Below the pieces are notes generated by a model, which saw nothing but the letters and a program-made list of their open reading frames with translations, ran no database searches and had not been told where the DNA came from. Made by a program: the position numbers and the translations under genes. Positions 36,281-44,974 of a DNA stretch of 64,000 nucleotides are shown piece after piece; the first letter of the stretch is position 1; each line of letters begins with the position of its first letter. Source of the DNA: Massilia sp. KIM (GTDB lineage: Bacteria > Pseudomonadota > Gammaproteobacteria > Burkholderiales > Burkholderiaceae_D); NCBI RefSeq assembly GCF_002007115.1, contig NZ_MVAD01000003.1, positions 62,001 through 126,000 of the forward strand. The letters run 5' to 3'.

Positions 36281-36318
36281 TGTCAGCATTGCACTTTTTC
36301 TTGACGAGAGTGCTGACA
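36281..36318 (+). promoter_or_regulatory. Inverted repeat abutting the type VI lipase start
   Basis: TGTCAGCA (36281-36288) and TGCTGACA (36311-36318) are perfect 8-bp inverted arms 22 bp apart, and the right arm ends at the base before the ATG at 36319. A TTGACG hexamer lies between the arms. It could be an operator, or an RNA hairpin that hides the ribosome site. Confidence 0.45.
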
Positions 36319-38010
36319 ATGCCTGAAGCAACCCGACGCCTCAAGGATCCCATTGCCCAGGAAGATGGCAGCCAGGTGACGCACAGCGTGGCGACACCGG
36401 TCGGTTTCACCGTCCGCGGCGCCGTCTACCTGGGTTCCACCAAGGTGATCCCGGTGATTTTCGTTCCCGGCACCATGGGCACCCATTTGCGCCTCCGCCG
36501 CGACACCGGACTCCCCGAGGATCATCCGCTCGAACCCGGCGCCGTCGCCTGGCGTCCGCCGAACAGCGATCCCGAAGCATTTCAATACGCAAACGACTGG
36601 AACAAGCGCTCGCCCAGGGAGCGCCAGCTGATCCTGCATCCGCAGTTCGTCGAGGTCGACAATGGCGGCGAGCTGCGCGTCGGTTCCTGCAACCTGCGCC
36701 CCGACGAGATGCGCCAACGCGGCTGGGGAGAAATCCACCACGGCGCCTATGGCGAGCTGCTCCACGAGCTGCAGAGCCATCTGGAAATGACCTTCCGGGT
36801 CGACGCCCTGCGCCAGCGCCACGTCCGCAAGCGCTGGATCGAGGTCATGCAGGCGGTGGCCGAGGATCCCCAGGGACGCTGGGGCGTGCGCGCGGTCGAG
36901 CCCCTCACCGAACGCGAGCTCGAGACCTTCTCGGGCTACCAGTACCCGGTCTACGCCTGCGGCTACAACTGGCTGCAGTCCTGCGGCGATTCGGCCTGCC
37001 GGCTGGAGCGGCGCATCGACGAGATCCTCGCCTGGTGGCGGGCGCGCAAGCACGAGTGCCGCCAGGTGATCCTGGTGACGCATTCGATGGGCGGCCTGGT
37101 GGCGCGCGCCTGCGCCAAGCGGATTCCCGAAAAAATCGCCGGCATCGTGCACGGCGTGATGCCGGCGCTCGGCGCCCCGCTCATGTACCGCCGGCTGGCC
37201 TGCGGCACCGAATGCGACAGCCCGACCAATAACGCGTACGGCAATTTCGTGGCAGGCAAGTTCGCCGACCTGGCCGGCCGGCGCCCCGAGGACACCACGC
37301 CGGTGCTGGCGGCGGCGCCGGGCGCGCTCGAGCTGCTGCCGAACCACCTGTATCCGCGCCCCTGGCTCCATATCGCCGTGGCGCGCCCGGCGCGCCACCG
37401 GAATATGGACCAGGCCACCGACTACCTGCAGCTGCCCAACGAATCCCAGCCCAATCCCTACGCGATCTACCGCGACATGGACGCCTGGTACCGCCTGATC
37501 AACCCGGCCCTGCTCGACCCCGCCGGGCTCTACGCCAGCCGGCAGGACGCCGTCAGGACGGCGAAGCAGGCGCTGGACAGCGCCGAGCACTTCCACGCAT
37601 GGCTGGCGGACCATTATCACGCCGCCAGCTTCGCCTGGTACGGCGACGACCCCGCCTATGCTTCCTACGGCCGCATCCGCTGGGTCGCGCGCCTGCCTGC
37701 CGGCCTGTCGGCCACGGCCGCCAACATCCGCCACGCCCGCTTCATGGCGCACGAGCCCGACGGCGCCCGGATCGTGGAAGTCGACGGCAAGCGCATCCTG
37801 AGCTTCGCCGTCGAGCCCCAGGACGCCCACGGCGACGATACCGTGGCGCGCCAGTCCGGCGCCGCGCCGGAAGGCAAGGTCAGGAAGTTGTTCGCCACCC
37901 GCGGTGTCCGGCACCAGGACGGCTACCGTCACCGGAACGCCCTGCTGCTGACCCACTACTCCATCGTCAAGATCGTCAAGGAGCTGACCAAGCATGGCCG
38001 AAGACAATAG
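36319..38010 (+). CDS. Lipase/PGAP1-like type VI effector, Tle4-like
   Basis: A 563-aa alpha/beta hydrolase without signal peptide. VIFVPGTMGTHL forms the oxyanion region and VTHSMGGLVARA gives the nucleophile S256 in a GxSxG-like elbow; NNAYGNF and late His-rich segments complete a lipase fold. The early PGTMG segment and large size match the Tle4-type phospholipases delivered by type VI systems. The next gene is a Tli4-like immunity protein that overlaps by 17 bp. I chose ATG 36319 (GAGAG upstream); in-frame ATGs at 36280 and 36202 lack ribosome sites. No VgrG, PAAR or adaptor is adjacent, so delivery must use components elsewhere. Confidence 0.75.
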   Translation: MPEATRRLKDPIAQEDGSQVTHSVATPVGFTVRGAVYLGSTKVIPVIFVPGTMGTHLRLRRDTGLPEDHPLEPGAVAWRPPNSDPEAFQYANDWNKRSPRERQLILHPQFVEVDNGGELRVGSCNLRPDEMRQRGWGEIHHGAYGELLHELQSHLEMTFRVDALRQRHVRKRWIEVMQAVAEDPQGRWGVRAVEPLTERELETFSGYQYPVYACGYNWLQSCGDSACRLERRIDEILAWWRARKHECRQVILVTHSMGGLVARACAKRIPEKIAGIVHGVMPALGAPLMYRRLACGTECDSPTNNAYGNFVAGKFADLAGRRPEDTTPVLAAAPGALELLPNHLYPRPWLHIAVARPARHRNMDQATDYLQLPNESQPNPYAIYRDMDAWYRLINPALLDPAGLYASRQDAVRTAKQALDSAEHFHAWLADHYHAASFAWYGDDPAYASYGRIRWVARLPAGLSATAANIRHARFMAHEPDGARIVEVDGKRILSFAVEPQDAHGDDTVARQSGAAPEGKVRKLFATRGVRHQDGYRHRNALLLTHYSIVKIVKELTKHGRRQ

Positions 38011-39409
38011 ACAGGGATCACGCTTAGTCGGCATCACCGCCTCGCTGCTGGCGCTATTTCTCGTTAACTCTTTCGGAACCCATGCAATGGACACATTGAC
38101 AGTCACCGGCCTCACCAGCCGCATGCACACGGTCTGCGTCGGACGCTTCCTGATCGATCTGCCGCAGGCGATGCGCCACGAAACGCGCAGCGCCAATATC
38201 GGCGGCTTCTGGGTCGCCGCCGTCGCCGAAACCGGCGCGGCCTTCTCCGAGCGCGTCGCGCGCCGCCAGCGCGAGCTGCAGGCCTGGCCCGACAACGCGC
38301 CCCATCCGCCCGGCGCCGCCCATCTCGAGCGTGCGCAGCGTTTCTCGCTCGAGGGTTTCGAGGTCCACATCTTCCAGTTCGGGCGGCAGTCGCTCAAGGG
38401 CATGGACGGCGGGCGCGAAACCCTGGAGACCAACATCCGCCACGAGGCCTACGCCCACAGGGACGGGTGGAGCTTCGACTTCAGGATCGACTACTCCGAC
38501 CCCGAGGACTTCGAGCGCCTCAAGGCCCTGATCGCCCGGCTCAGGCTGGTCGAACCCGGCCTCGTTCCCGATTCGCCCGGCCTGTGCCTGGGCCCCGGCA
38601 TCTTCGTCGACCCGCTGCCGGTCGGCGCCGGCGAAGGCATGGGCCTGTTCGCCTCGATCCCGGGCCGTCCCGGGCTGGCGATGGTGTTCTCAAGCGCCGG
38701 CCGCAGCACCCCCGACGCCGAGACGCGGCTGCAGCGCGACGTCCGGGTGGACGCCGAACTCCCGCTCTGGGTGCGCGCCCTGATGACCAAACTGCGCCAT
38801 AACAAGCGCAGCGTCCACGGCATCGAGGGCGACGAGGTGGTCGAGCGCTGGCAGGAGCCGGCCGGGGTCAGCACCTTCAGCTTTCACTGGGAATTCAACG
38901 GCACCCGGGACGACGTGCTGCGTCCCTTCCTGCACCTGGAGATGTCGACCGGCCACCCGGCGGCGGCGGGCGGCAAGCGCGTGCCCAGTCCGCTCGGCGA
39001 GGAAGCCCTGCTGGCGCTGTGGGACCAGGTGGTGTCCAGCATCCGGGTGCGCCCGACCCGGAACCTCGACAGGGTGGGCGCGCCCGCCGCCGCGCCGGGA
39101 CCGGGACCAGGACCTGGACCGGGACCGGGACCGCTTCCAGGCGACACCGCGGCCGCAGGCGAGCCCTGCCCGGGATCGGGCTGGTGGCAGTGCGCCGCGG
39201 ACGGCAAGGGCGTGCGGATCTGGGGCGGGCAGCGCCAGTACCTGAAGAAGGGGAAGCGCATGCCCCAGGCGCTGCTGCTGCCGCAGCAGACGGTGTGGGA
39301 AAAGCTGCGGGGCCTGCAGTCAAGCAGGGAGGCGGAGGCGCCGACCCGCTGGACCCTGGTCGACCGGCGCTACCAGCCGCGCCCCGCCGGCAGCGCCGGC
39401 GCGTGCTGA
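37994..39409 (+). CDS. Tli4-family type VI immunity protein
   Basis: A 471-aa protein with an N-terminal signal sequence (hydrophobic about 11-31), so it should sit in the periplasm where phospholipase effectors act. The start of the mature part (TVCVGRFLIDLP) is the hallmark of the Tli4 immunity family. A Pro-Gly linker (about 370-383, made by GGGACC repeats) joins a C-terminal domain of about 80 aa with SGWWQC and a MPQALLLPQQT segment. It overlaps the lipase gene by 17 bp with GGAG upstream, so it is translated with its cognate toxin. The function is inferred from family and pairing. Confidence 0.8.
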   Translation: MAEDNRQGSRLVGITASLLALFLVNSFGTHAMDTLTVTGLTSRMHTVCVGRFLIDLPQAMRHETRSANIGGFWVAAVAETGAAFSERVARRQRELQAWPDNAPHPPGAAHLERAQRFSLEGFEVHIFQFGRQSLKGMDGGRETLETNIRHEAYAHRDGWSFDFRIDYSDPEDFERLKALIARLRLVEPGLVPDSPGLCLGPGIFVDPLPVGAGEGMGLFASIPGRPGLAMVFSSAGRSTPDAETRLQRDVRVDAELPLWVRALMTKLRHNKRSVHGIEGDEVVERWQEPAGVSTFSFHWEFNGTRDDVLRPFLHLEMSTGHPAAAGGKRVPSPLGEEALLALWDQVVSSIRVRPTRNLDRVGAPAAAPGPGPGPGPGPGPLPGDTAAAGEPCPGSGWWQCAADGKGVRIWGGQRQYLKKGKRMPQALLLPQQTVWEKLRGLQSSREAEAPTRWTLVDRRYQPRPAGSAGAC

Positions 39410-39450
39410 GCCGGCAGGTCGCGCTCGGCGCGGCGCGCAGCAGTCCGCAT

Positions 39451-39951
39451 TCAGCGCGGCGCGCGGAACCCGTTCTCGATCCAGGCGTGGGCCGAGGCCG
39501 GGGTGAGCTTGAAGCTGGCCGCCACCCGCACCCGCGCCACCTGCTCGCCCATCTCGTCGACGGCGGCGAGATAGGCGTAGGGATCGTCGTCGTCCGGCAC
39601 GATGTCGAGCGTCACCTTCAGCTCGCCCTGTTCGGTGCTCACCACGGTGCTCTTGTGCAGCATGGCGTGCAGTTGCTGCTCGTGGCGGCGGATGACTTCC
39701 GAGGCGGTCTTGACCAGGGTGTTGAAGGCCGCCTGGTCGAGCGGCTTGGGATTCTTCTTGTCGCGCCCCATGGTCCAGGGGCCGACCAGGGCCGGTTCCG
39801 GCTCCCCGTCCAGGATCATGGCCACGGCCCAGCCCTCGTCGTCCTCGTTCTTGATGACGCGCGCGGTCCAGCCATTGCCCTGCCACAGGCGGGCTTCCTG
39901 GACGGGGCCGTCGCCGGCCTCCTGCTCGTGCTCGTGGATATCGTCGTTCAT
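39451..39951 (-). CDS. Conserved acidic protein of unknown function
   Basis: A 166-aa soluble, strongly acidic protein without signal peptide. The N-terminus is Glu/Asp/His rich, followed by a WTARVIKNEDDEGWAVAMI beta segment and a GPWTMGRDKKNPKPLDQAAFNTLVKTA helix; the acidic DDDD tract comes near residue 125. AAGGAAA precedes the ATG at 39951. The frame remains open far upstream as a GC-rich shadow, but the signals place the start here. It may be a small regulatory or binding protein; no family function is known to me. Confidence 0.75.
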   Translation of the reverse strand: MNDDIHEHEQEAGDGPVQEARLWQGNGWTARVIKNEDDEGWAVAMILDGEPEPALVGPWTMGRDKKNPKPLDQAAFNTLVKTASEVIRRHEQQLHAMLHKSTVVSTEQGELKVTLDIVPDDDDPYAYLAAVDEMGEQVARVRVAASFKLTPASAHAWIENGFRAPR

Positions 39952-40014
39952 GTGTCGGTTTCCTTCGGCGGGCTCGCGCCCAAAACCACGATCATAGAGG
40001 AAACCGGGCACATG

Positions 40015-40043
40015 AAAAAGCCCGCACGGTAGGGCCGGCGGGC
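40015..40043 (-). terminator. Terminator behind the 77-aa small gene
   Basis: On the minus strand GCCCGC and GCGGGC flank a 12-nt loop and are followed by five T residues. It lies 31 bp after the stop of the small gene at 40074-40307 and supports that gene as a real transcription unit. Confidence 0.6.
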
Positions 40044-40073
40044 AATCGGTGAAGGGTGGCGATGCCGGATGGC

Positions 40074-40307
40074 CTAGTGGGCCACACGGGGACAACGCCA
40101 GTCCGGTCCCCGCGGTGGACGCACCGGCGGGCCGACCGGCTCGGGACGCGGGTCGATGGCGGGCGACGGCGCCTGCCGATTGTAGGGATTGATGATGATC
40201 GGCGGGATGGTAGGCGGCGCCGATGGCGGGCCCTTGGGACCGCTGTTGGCCAGCACGAAATGCGCTTTGGCCAGGCGATCCCGGGAACGGAATGACACAG
40301 CTTGCAT
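40074..40307 (-). CDS. Small Pro-rich protein with own promoter and terminator
   Basis: A 77-aa protein. A basic N-terminal part (about 1-20) is followed by a Pro/Ile-rich tail with PSAPPTIPPIIINPYN and several PxxP turns, ending DWRCPRVAH with a single Cys. No signal peptide or TM helix is visible. The gene is supported by AGGGGG 6 nt before the ATG, a TTGTAA-16-TATACT promoter 30 bp upstream and a terminator 31 bp downstream. No known family is recognised; SH3-like partner binding by the Pro-rich tail is possible but speculative. Confidence 0.65.
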   Translation of the reverse strand: MQAVSFRSRDRLAKAHFVLANSGPKGPPSAPPTIPPIIINPYNRQAPSPAIDPRPEPVGPPVRPPRGPDWRCPRVAH

Positions 40308-40336
40308 AGGATCCCCCTGAAACAGAGCAGGCTGTC

Positions 40337-40364
40337 AGTATAGGTAACAATCCGCGTATTACAA
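40337..40364 (-). promoter_or_regulatory. Sigma-70 promoter of the 77-aa small gene
   Basis: On the minus strand TTGTAA, a 16-bp spacer and TATACT. The -10 box is one base from consensus. The predicted start site is about 25 bp before the ATG at 40307. Confidence 0.6.
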
Positions 40365-40560
40365 GGACGAATCCACGGCCTTCCCGCGCCGCGCCGGGCA
40401 GGCCGGCCCCGCCCGTCCGGCGTTCCGCTCGTCGCGCGCGCCGGCGGCTCGGTCCGCGAAAAACGCAGTTCGTCGCAATCCCGTGGTCCGCCCCGGACGG
40501 CGGGCCTAGAGTAGCACCATGCAAAGCGACAACGCGATCACCAACCCGACGAGGACCACC

Positions 40561-40935
40561 ATGAAAAAATACGCGCCCTACCTCCTGCTTGCCCTGTTCG
40601 CCCTGCTGCTGTGGGATGTCGTCAGCGACGGCATGTACGTGAACATCGACGGCGAGCAGATCGATGGTCCCTTCGGCTTCCTGGTCGGCATGCTGCTGGC
40701 GGGCGGCGGAACCCTGCTGGGCCTGGTCATCACCCTGTTCGTCGGCGTGGTGCTGGCGGTGGTCTTCGCCAGCCTGGGCGTGGTCCTGCTGGGCGGCCTG
40801 GCGCTGGGCATGGTGGCGATCGGCCTCGTGGTCTCGCCGCTGCTGCTGCCCCTGCTGCTGCCGCTGGCCCTGGTCTGGTACTTCGTCAGCCGCGCGCGCA
40901 AGGAGCGCGTGGCCAAGGCCTCCGCCGCCGTCTGA
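40561..40935 (+). CDS. Small integral membrane protein
   Basis: A 124-aa hydrophobic protein with a first TM helix (about 4-20), a short polar loop with NIDGEQIDGP, and three closely packed hydrophobic stretches (about 36-110) rich in Gly, Val and Leu, then a basic tail (SRARKERVAKA). GAGG lies 7 nt before ATG 40561; an upstream ATG at 40519 adds a polar leader without a ribosome site. It is followed by a clear terminator, so it is a monocistronic gene. No family function is known. Confidence 0.72.
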   Translation: MKKYAPYLLLALFALLLWDVVSDGMYVNIDGEQIDGPFGFLVGMLLAGGGTLLGLVITLFVGVVLAVVFASLGVVLLGGLALGMVAIGLVVSPLLLPLLLPLALVWYFVSRARKERVAKASAAV

Positions 40936-40959
40936 ATTCCTCTCGACCTTCTCCTTCGT

Positions 40960-40985
40960 AGCCGGGCTCGTCCCGGCTTTTTTTT
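40960..40985 (+). terminator. Terminator behind the small membrane protein
   Basis: Stem AGCCGGG / CCCGGCT with a 5-nt loop and eight T residues. It is one of the strongest Rho-independent terminators in the window. Confidence 0.93.
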
Positions 40986-41052
40986 CGGCCCTCCCGGACG
41001 CGCAATGTAGAATCCTTGCACATACCCCACTACGACCATCGCTCGGGCAGGC

Positions 41053-43698
41053 ATGCACAACCAGGAAACTCCGGACCGACCTCCTACCCGCCCCTATCCC
41101 GTGGCCCGCCTGGCCGTCCTGACGGTCGGCCTGATCGCCGTCCTCGGCATGGTCACCGGCTCCATGCTGTACGCCAGCTACCAGGAAGCGGAGCGCGACC
41201 AGCAAATCAACCTGCGCAACGTCGCCGTGGTCTTCGCGGCCCAGACCGCCAGCGTGGCCCAGGTGGTCGACGCCACCCTGCAGCACGCCGCCGCGGGCCT
41301 GCGCGAGAACCTGTCCCCGATCGAACCGCTGCTGCGCGAGGAAAGCGCCGGGCCGGTCAGCGCCTACCTGGCGCGGCTGGCGGTGTACGACGCCCGCGGC
41401 CAGCTGCTGGGCAGCGTGCGCGCCGCCGACGCCGCCGCGCGCGTGCTGCCGCCGCTGGCCGCGCCCTCGCCCGACGGTCCCGAGCGCGAGGTCACCATCA
41501 CCGTGGTCGACCGCGGCAGCGGACGCGGCCTGCTCAACTTCACGCGGCGGGTATTCCATGCGGACGGACGGCCGGCCGGCGTGGTGGTGGCCCAGATCGA
41601 CTCGGCCCACCTGGAGCGCATCTACCGACTGGTCGACCTCGGGCGCGGCGGTTCGGTGACCCTGTTCCACCGCGACGGCACCATGCTGGTGCGCGGCCCC
41701 GCCTATCCCGTGGGGATCGGCCGCTCCTTCGCCGACACGCCGCTGTTCCAGACCTACTTGCCGCAGGCGCCGCGCGGCGTGATCGAGGCCAGCAGTCCGC
41801 TCGACCAGGTCGCGCGCCTGTACGGCTACGACTCGGTCGACGGCCTGCCGCTGGTGGTGATCACCGGCCTGGACCGGCATGCCGCGCTCGCGCACTGGTA
41901 CGGGCGGCTGTGGACCGCGCTCGCCTTCTACCTGCTGGTCTCCAGCGTGCTGGCCTTCTTCGCCTGGCGCGTGGGACGCGACTCGCGCCGCCAGTTCCAG
42001 CTGATCGATCTGCTCTCGGCCAGCGAATCGCGCCTCGCGCGGCGCTTCGACTACCTGTCCTCGCTGCTGGACGCGGTCGGCACGCCGATCTGGGTCACCG
42101 ACGGCGCGCGCCGCATCGTGCTGGCCAACGCCGCCTTCGGCCGCCTGGTCGGGCGCGCGCCGGAACAGCTGATCGACCTCGACGAGCGGCGCGTGCTGGG
42201 CGACGACGGCGAACGCGACCTGCGCCACCACGCGGTGCTGACCGAGGGCCGGCGCATGGAAGCGGCGGGCAGCATGCACGACGGCGATGGTGACGCCCGC
42301 ACCGTGATCGAGCTGGCCGCGCCCCTGGCCGGCGAGAACGGCAAGGCCCAGGTGGTCACGGTGCTGACCGACATCACCGAGCGCGAACGGGCCGAGGCGC
42401 GCCTGGCCTACCTGGCCGACTTCGACGCCCTGACCGGCCTGCCCAACCAGGCGCGCTTCTGGCGCCTGCTGGAGGCGCGCCTGCTGGCCGCCGCGCTCGA
42501 GGGCCGCAGCCCGGCCACCCTGGTGCTGGTGTTCGAGCGCCTGCACGAGATCGTCGACCTGCTGGGGCGCGACGCCGGCGACCGCGCGCTGCGCACCATC
42601 GGCGAACGCCTGCGCAGCGCGGCCGGCGACGGCGGCGTGGTGGCGCGCATCCGGGGCGCCGAATTCGCCTTCCTGCTCGACGCCGGCGAAGGGCGCGAGG
42701 CGGTGGCGCGCTTCGCCACCGGCCTGCACGCCATGCTGTCCGAGCCCCTGCTCATCGACGGCCGCGACTTCTACCTCGAACCGGTGCTCGGGGTGGCGAT
42801 GTTCCCCCAGGACGGCCGCAACGCCGACGAGCTGTACCGCAGCGCCCAGAACGCCTCCAGCGGCCACGGGGTCGAGGTGGGCGAAGCGGTGCGCTTCTTC
42901 TCGGCCAGCATGCACTCCAGCCTGGACCAGCGCCTGACCCTCGAGGCCCACCTGCGGCGCGCGCTCGAGCGCGAGGAGCTGCGCCTGGTGTTCCAGCCCA
43001 AGCTCACCGTGGAAGGCGGGCGGATCGTCGGCTTCGAGGCCCTGCTGCGCTGGCGCCACCCGGAGCTGGGCGAGGTCTCGCCGGTCCAGTTCATCCCGAT
43101 CGCCGAGCGCACCGGCATGATCATTCCGATCGGCGCCTGGGTGCTGGAACAGTCCTGCCGCCTGATGCGCGCCTGGTCCGAACAGCTCGGGCGGCAGGTC
43201 GCGGTGGCGGTCAACCTGTCGCCGCGCCAGTTCCACCAGAAGGGCCTGGTCGAGACCATCCGCCGCTGCCTCGAGCAGCACGGCATCGGCGCCGGCTGCC
43301 TGGAGCTGGAGATCACCGAGACCACCCTGATGAGCCGCGAGGAGGAAGTCGACGGACTGATGCAGCAGATCCGCGCGCTGGGCGTGGAGCTGTCGATCGA
43401 CGACTTCGGCACCGGCTATTCGAGCCTGGCCTACCTGAAGCGCTTCCCTGTGGCGCGCCTGAAGGTCGACCGCGCCTTCGTGCGCGACCTCGACCGCGAT
43501 GGCGACAGCGCGGCCATCGCCCTGTCGATCGTCAACCTGGCGCGCGGCCTCAAGCTGAAAGTCGTGGCCGAGGGCGTGGAAACCGCGGCCCAGCTGGAGA
43601 TCCTGCGCGGCATGGCATGCGACGAGTACCAGGGCTTCCTGTTCAGCCCTCCGGTCGAGGCCCACGAGGTGCCGGAACTGGTGCGCCGCCACGGCTGA
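41053..43698 (+). CDS. Cache-PAS-GGDEF(degenerate)-EAL c-di-GMP phosphodiesterase
   Basis: An 881-aa inner-membrane protein. TM1 is at about 19-42, followed by a periplasmic Cache-like sensor (about 45-285), TM2 (about 290-312), a PAS domain (about 330-450), a GGDEF domain with RGAEF (534-538) in place of GGDEF, and an EAL domain (about 635-875) with E662-A-L, ITETTLM, DDFGTGYSSLAYLKRFP and EGVET intact. It should hydrolyse c-di-GMP; the degenerate GGDEF half cannot make it but may bind GTP as an activator, as known for other such proteins. The ribosome site is weak. A TAGAAT box lies about 40 bp upstream. Confidence 0.92.
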   Translation: MHNQETPDRPPTRPYPVARLAVLTVGLIAVLGMVTGSMLYASYQEAERDQQINLRNVAVVFAAQTASVAQVVDATLQHAAAGLRENLSPIEPLLREESAGPVSAYLARLAVYDARGQLLGSVRAADAAARVLPPLAAPSPDGPEREVTITVVDRGSGRGLLNFTRRVFHADGRPAGVVVAQIDSAHLERIYRLVDLGRGGSVTLFHRDGTMLVRGPAYPVGIGRSFADTPLFQTYLPQAPRGVIEASSPLDQVARLYGYDSVDGLPLVVITGLDRHAALAHWYGRLWTALAFYLLVSSVLAFFAWRVGRDSRRQFQLIDLLSASESRLARRFDYLSSLLDAVGTPIWVTDGARRIVLANAAFGRLVGRAPEQLIDLDERRVLGDDGERDLRHHAVLTEGRRMEAAGSMHDGDGDARTVIELAAPLAGENGKAQVVTVLTDITERERAEARLAYLADFDALTGLPNQARFWRLLEARLLAAALEGRSPATLVLVFERLHEIVDLLGRDAGDRALRTIGERLRSAAGDGGVVARIRGAEFAFLLDAGEGREAVARFATGLHAMLSEPLLIDGRDFYLEPVLGVAMFPQDGRNADELYRSAQNASSGHGVEVGEAVRFFSASMHSSLDQRLTLEAHLRRALEREELRLVFQPKLTVEGGRIVGFEALLRWRHPELGEVSPVQFIPIAERTGMIIPIGAWVLEQSCRLMRAWSEQLGRQVAVAVNLSPRQFHQKGLVETIRRCLEQHGIGAGCLELEITETTLMSREEEVDGLMQQIRALGVELSIDDFGTGYSSLAYLKRFPVARLKVDRAFVRDLDRDGDSAAIALSIVNLARGLKLKVVAEGVETAAQLEILRGMACDEYQGFLFSPPVEAHEVPELVRRHG

Positions 43699-43739
43699 GC
43701 AGCATCCTGTAAAGATCGATGAGAACGCAAGGAGTATCA

Positions 43740-44156
43740 ATGAAACAGTCCCTGGCGCACATTGCCCTAGTGGTGCGCGATTACGACGAAGCGATCGCCT
43801 TCTACGTCGACCGCCTCGGGTTCACCCTGCTCCAGGACACTTACCAGCCGGAGCAGGACAAACGCTGGGTGCTGGTAGCGCCTCCCGGCAGCGAAGGCGA
43901 TCCTGGCGCCGCGTCCATCCTGCTGGCGCGCGCGACGAACGAGGAACAAGCCAGGTTCATCGGCGACCAGGCCGGCGGGAGGGTCTTCCTGTTCCTGCGG
44001 ACCGACGACTTCTGGCGCGACTACCGGCGCCTGCAGGCGGCGGGCGTGGAGTTCGTCCGTGAGCCCAAGGAAGCCGACTACGGCACGGTCGCCGTGTTCG
44101 TCGACCTGTACGGCAACCGCTGGGACCTGGTCGAGTTCACGAAGGTCCTTCGCTAG
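43740..44156 (+). CDS. VOC (glyoxalase/bleomycin resistance) family protein
   Basis: A 138-aa vicinal-oxygen-chelate protein with the paired beta-alpha-beta-beta-beta pattern: HIALVVRDYDEAIAFYVDRLGF at the start and VEFVREPKE...FVDLYGNRWDLVEF at the end. H7 and the Glu in LVEF are in metal-ligand positions. It is cytoplasmic; the reaction is unknown. AAGGAG lies 6 nt before ATG 43740. It follows the EAL gene by 41 bp. Confidence 0.88.
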   Translation: MKQSLAHIALVVRDYDEAIAFYVDRLGFTLLQDTYQPEQDKRWVLVAPPGSEGDPGAASILLARATNEEQARFIGDQAGGRVFLFLRTDDFWRDYRRLQAAGVEFVREPKEADYGTVAVFVDLYGNRWDLVEFTKVLR

Positions 44157-44249
44157 TCACGCGTTACAAAACGATATTATTGCCGTCCCCACAAGTGGTA
44201 GGATGCCAGTTTTCGCACAGCAATAACTGAGAAGTAAAGCGATACTGGC

Positions 44250-44966
44250 ATGAACGGCGCCCCCACCAACGAACTGACGCCCCGGGAATTTGAATTCGAA
44301 TCGCTGAACCTGCGGGTCGGCGTGCGCCTGCAGCTGATGACGCACCGGCGCGCCAAGCCGGTCCCGTATTTCTCGACCCTGATCGGCTACGCCAAGGACG
44401 AGTTCATCATCGTCAAGACGCCCTTCGAGAACGGCAACCCGATTGGGCTGACCGACGGCGAGCGCGTCACGGTGCGGGTGTTCTCGGGAGTGAACGTGTG
44501 TTCCTTCGCCAGCACGGTGGACCGGGTGTTCGGCCGGCCGCTGAATTACCTGCACCTGGCCTTCCCCACCTCGATCCAGGGCACCAGCCTGCGCGGCGCG
44601 ATGCGGGTCAAGACCCGCATCCCGGTGCGGGTGCGCAGCACCCTCAAGCCCGAGGTCGCGCCCTATGAGTGCGTGCTGACCAATATATCGGTGACCGGCG
44701 CGCGCTTCGATTCGCCGATTCCCCTGCCGCGCGGCGAGGAACTGGTGGGCCTGCAGTTCGCGCTCACCCTGCCCGGCGGCGGGCAGGAGACCATGGTCGA
44801 TACCCAGGGCATCGTGCGCAACCTGACGGTCGAGGAACCGGGGCGCAGCGACGGCGAGCTTTACGGTTACGGCGTGCAGTTCGTGGACCTCGATCCGCTG
44901 CACGTGACGCTGCTGCAGAACATGACCTACGAGGCCCTGCTGGCGGACCGCAACAAGATCGTCTAG
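44250..44966 (+). CDS. PilZ domain protein, YcgR-like
   Basis: A 238-aa c-di-GMP receptor with an N-terminal YcgR-N-like domain (about 15-110) and a PilZ domain (about 114-230) with the binding motifs R119xxxR123 and N145xS147xxG150. YcgR-type proteins slow flagellar rotation when c-di-GMP rises; this copy is not beside flagellar genes, so it may act on other outputs. It lies near the EAL protein at 41053-43698. A hairpin follows the stop. Confidence 0.88.
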   Translation: MNGAPTNELTPREFEFESLNLRVGVRLQLMTHRRAKPVPYFSTLIGYAKDEFIIVKTPFENGNPIGLTDGERVTVRVFSGVNVCSFASTVDRVFGRPLNYLHLAFPTSIQGTSLRGAMRVKTRIPVRVRSTLKPEVAPYECVLTNISVTGARFDSPIPLPRGEELVGLQFALTLPGGGQETMVDTQGIVRNLTVEEPGRSDGELYGYGVQFVDLDPLHVTLLQNMTYEALLADRNKIV

Positions 44967-44974
44967 GAGTCTGC

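Noticed and set aside
39451..43740. A 1429-codon open frame on the minus strand
   Set aside because: It is mostly the shadow of the EAL protein gene on the plus strand. Only its last 166 codons have a ribosome site and form a real gene (39451-39951).
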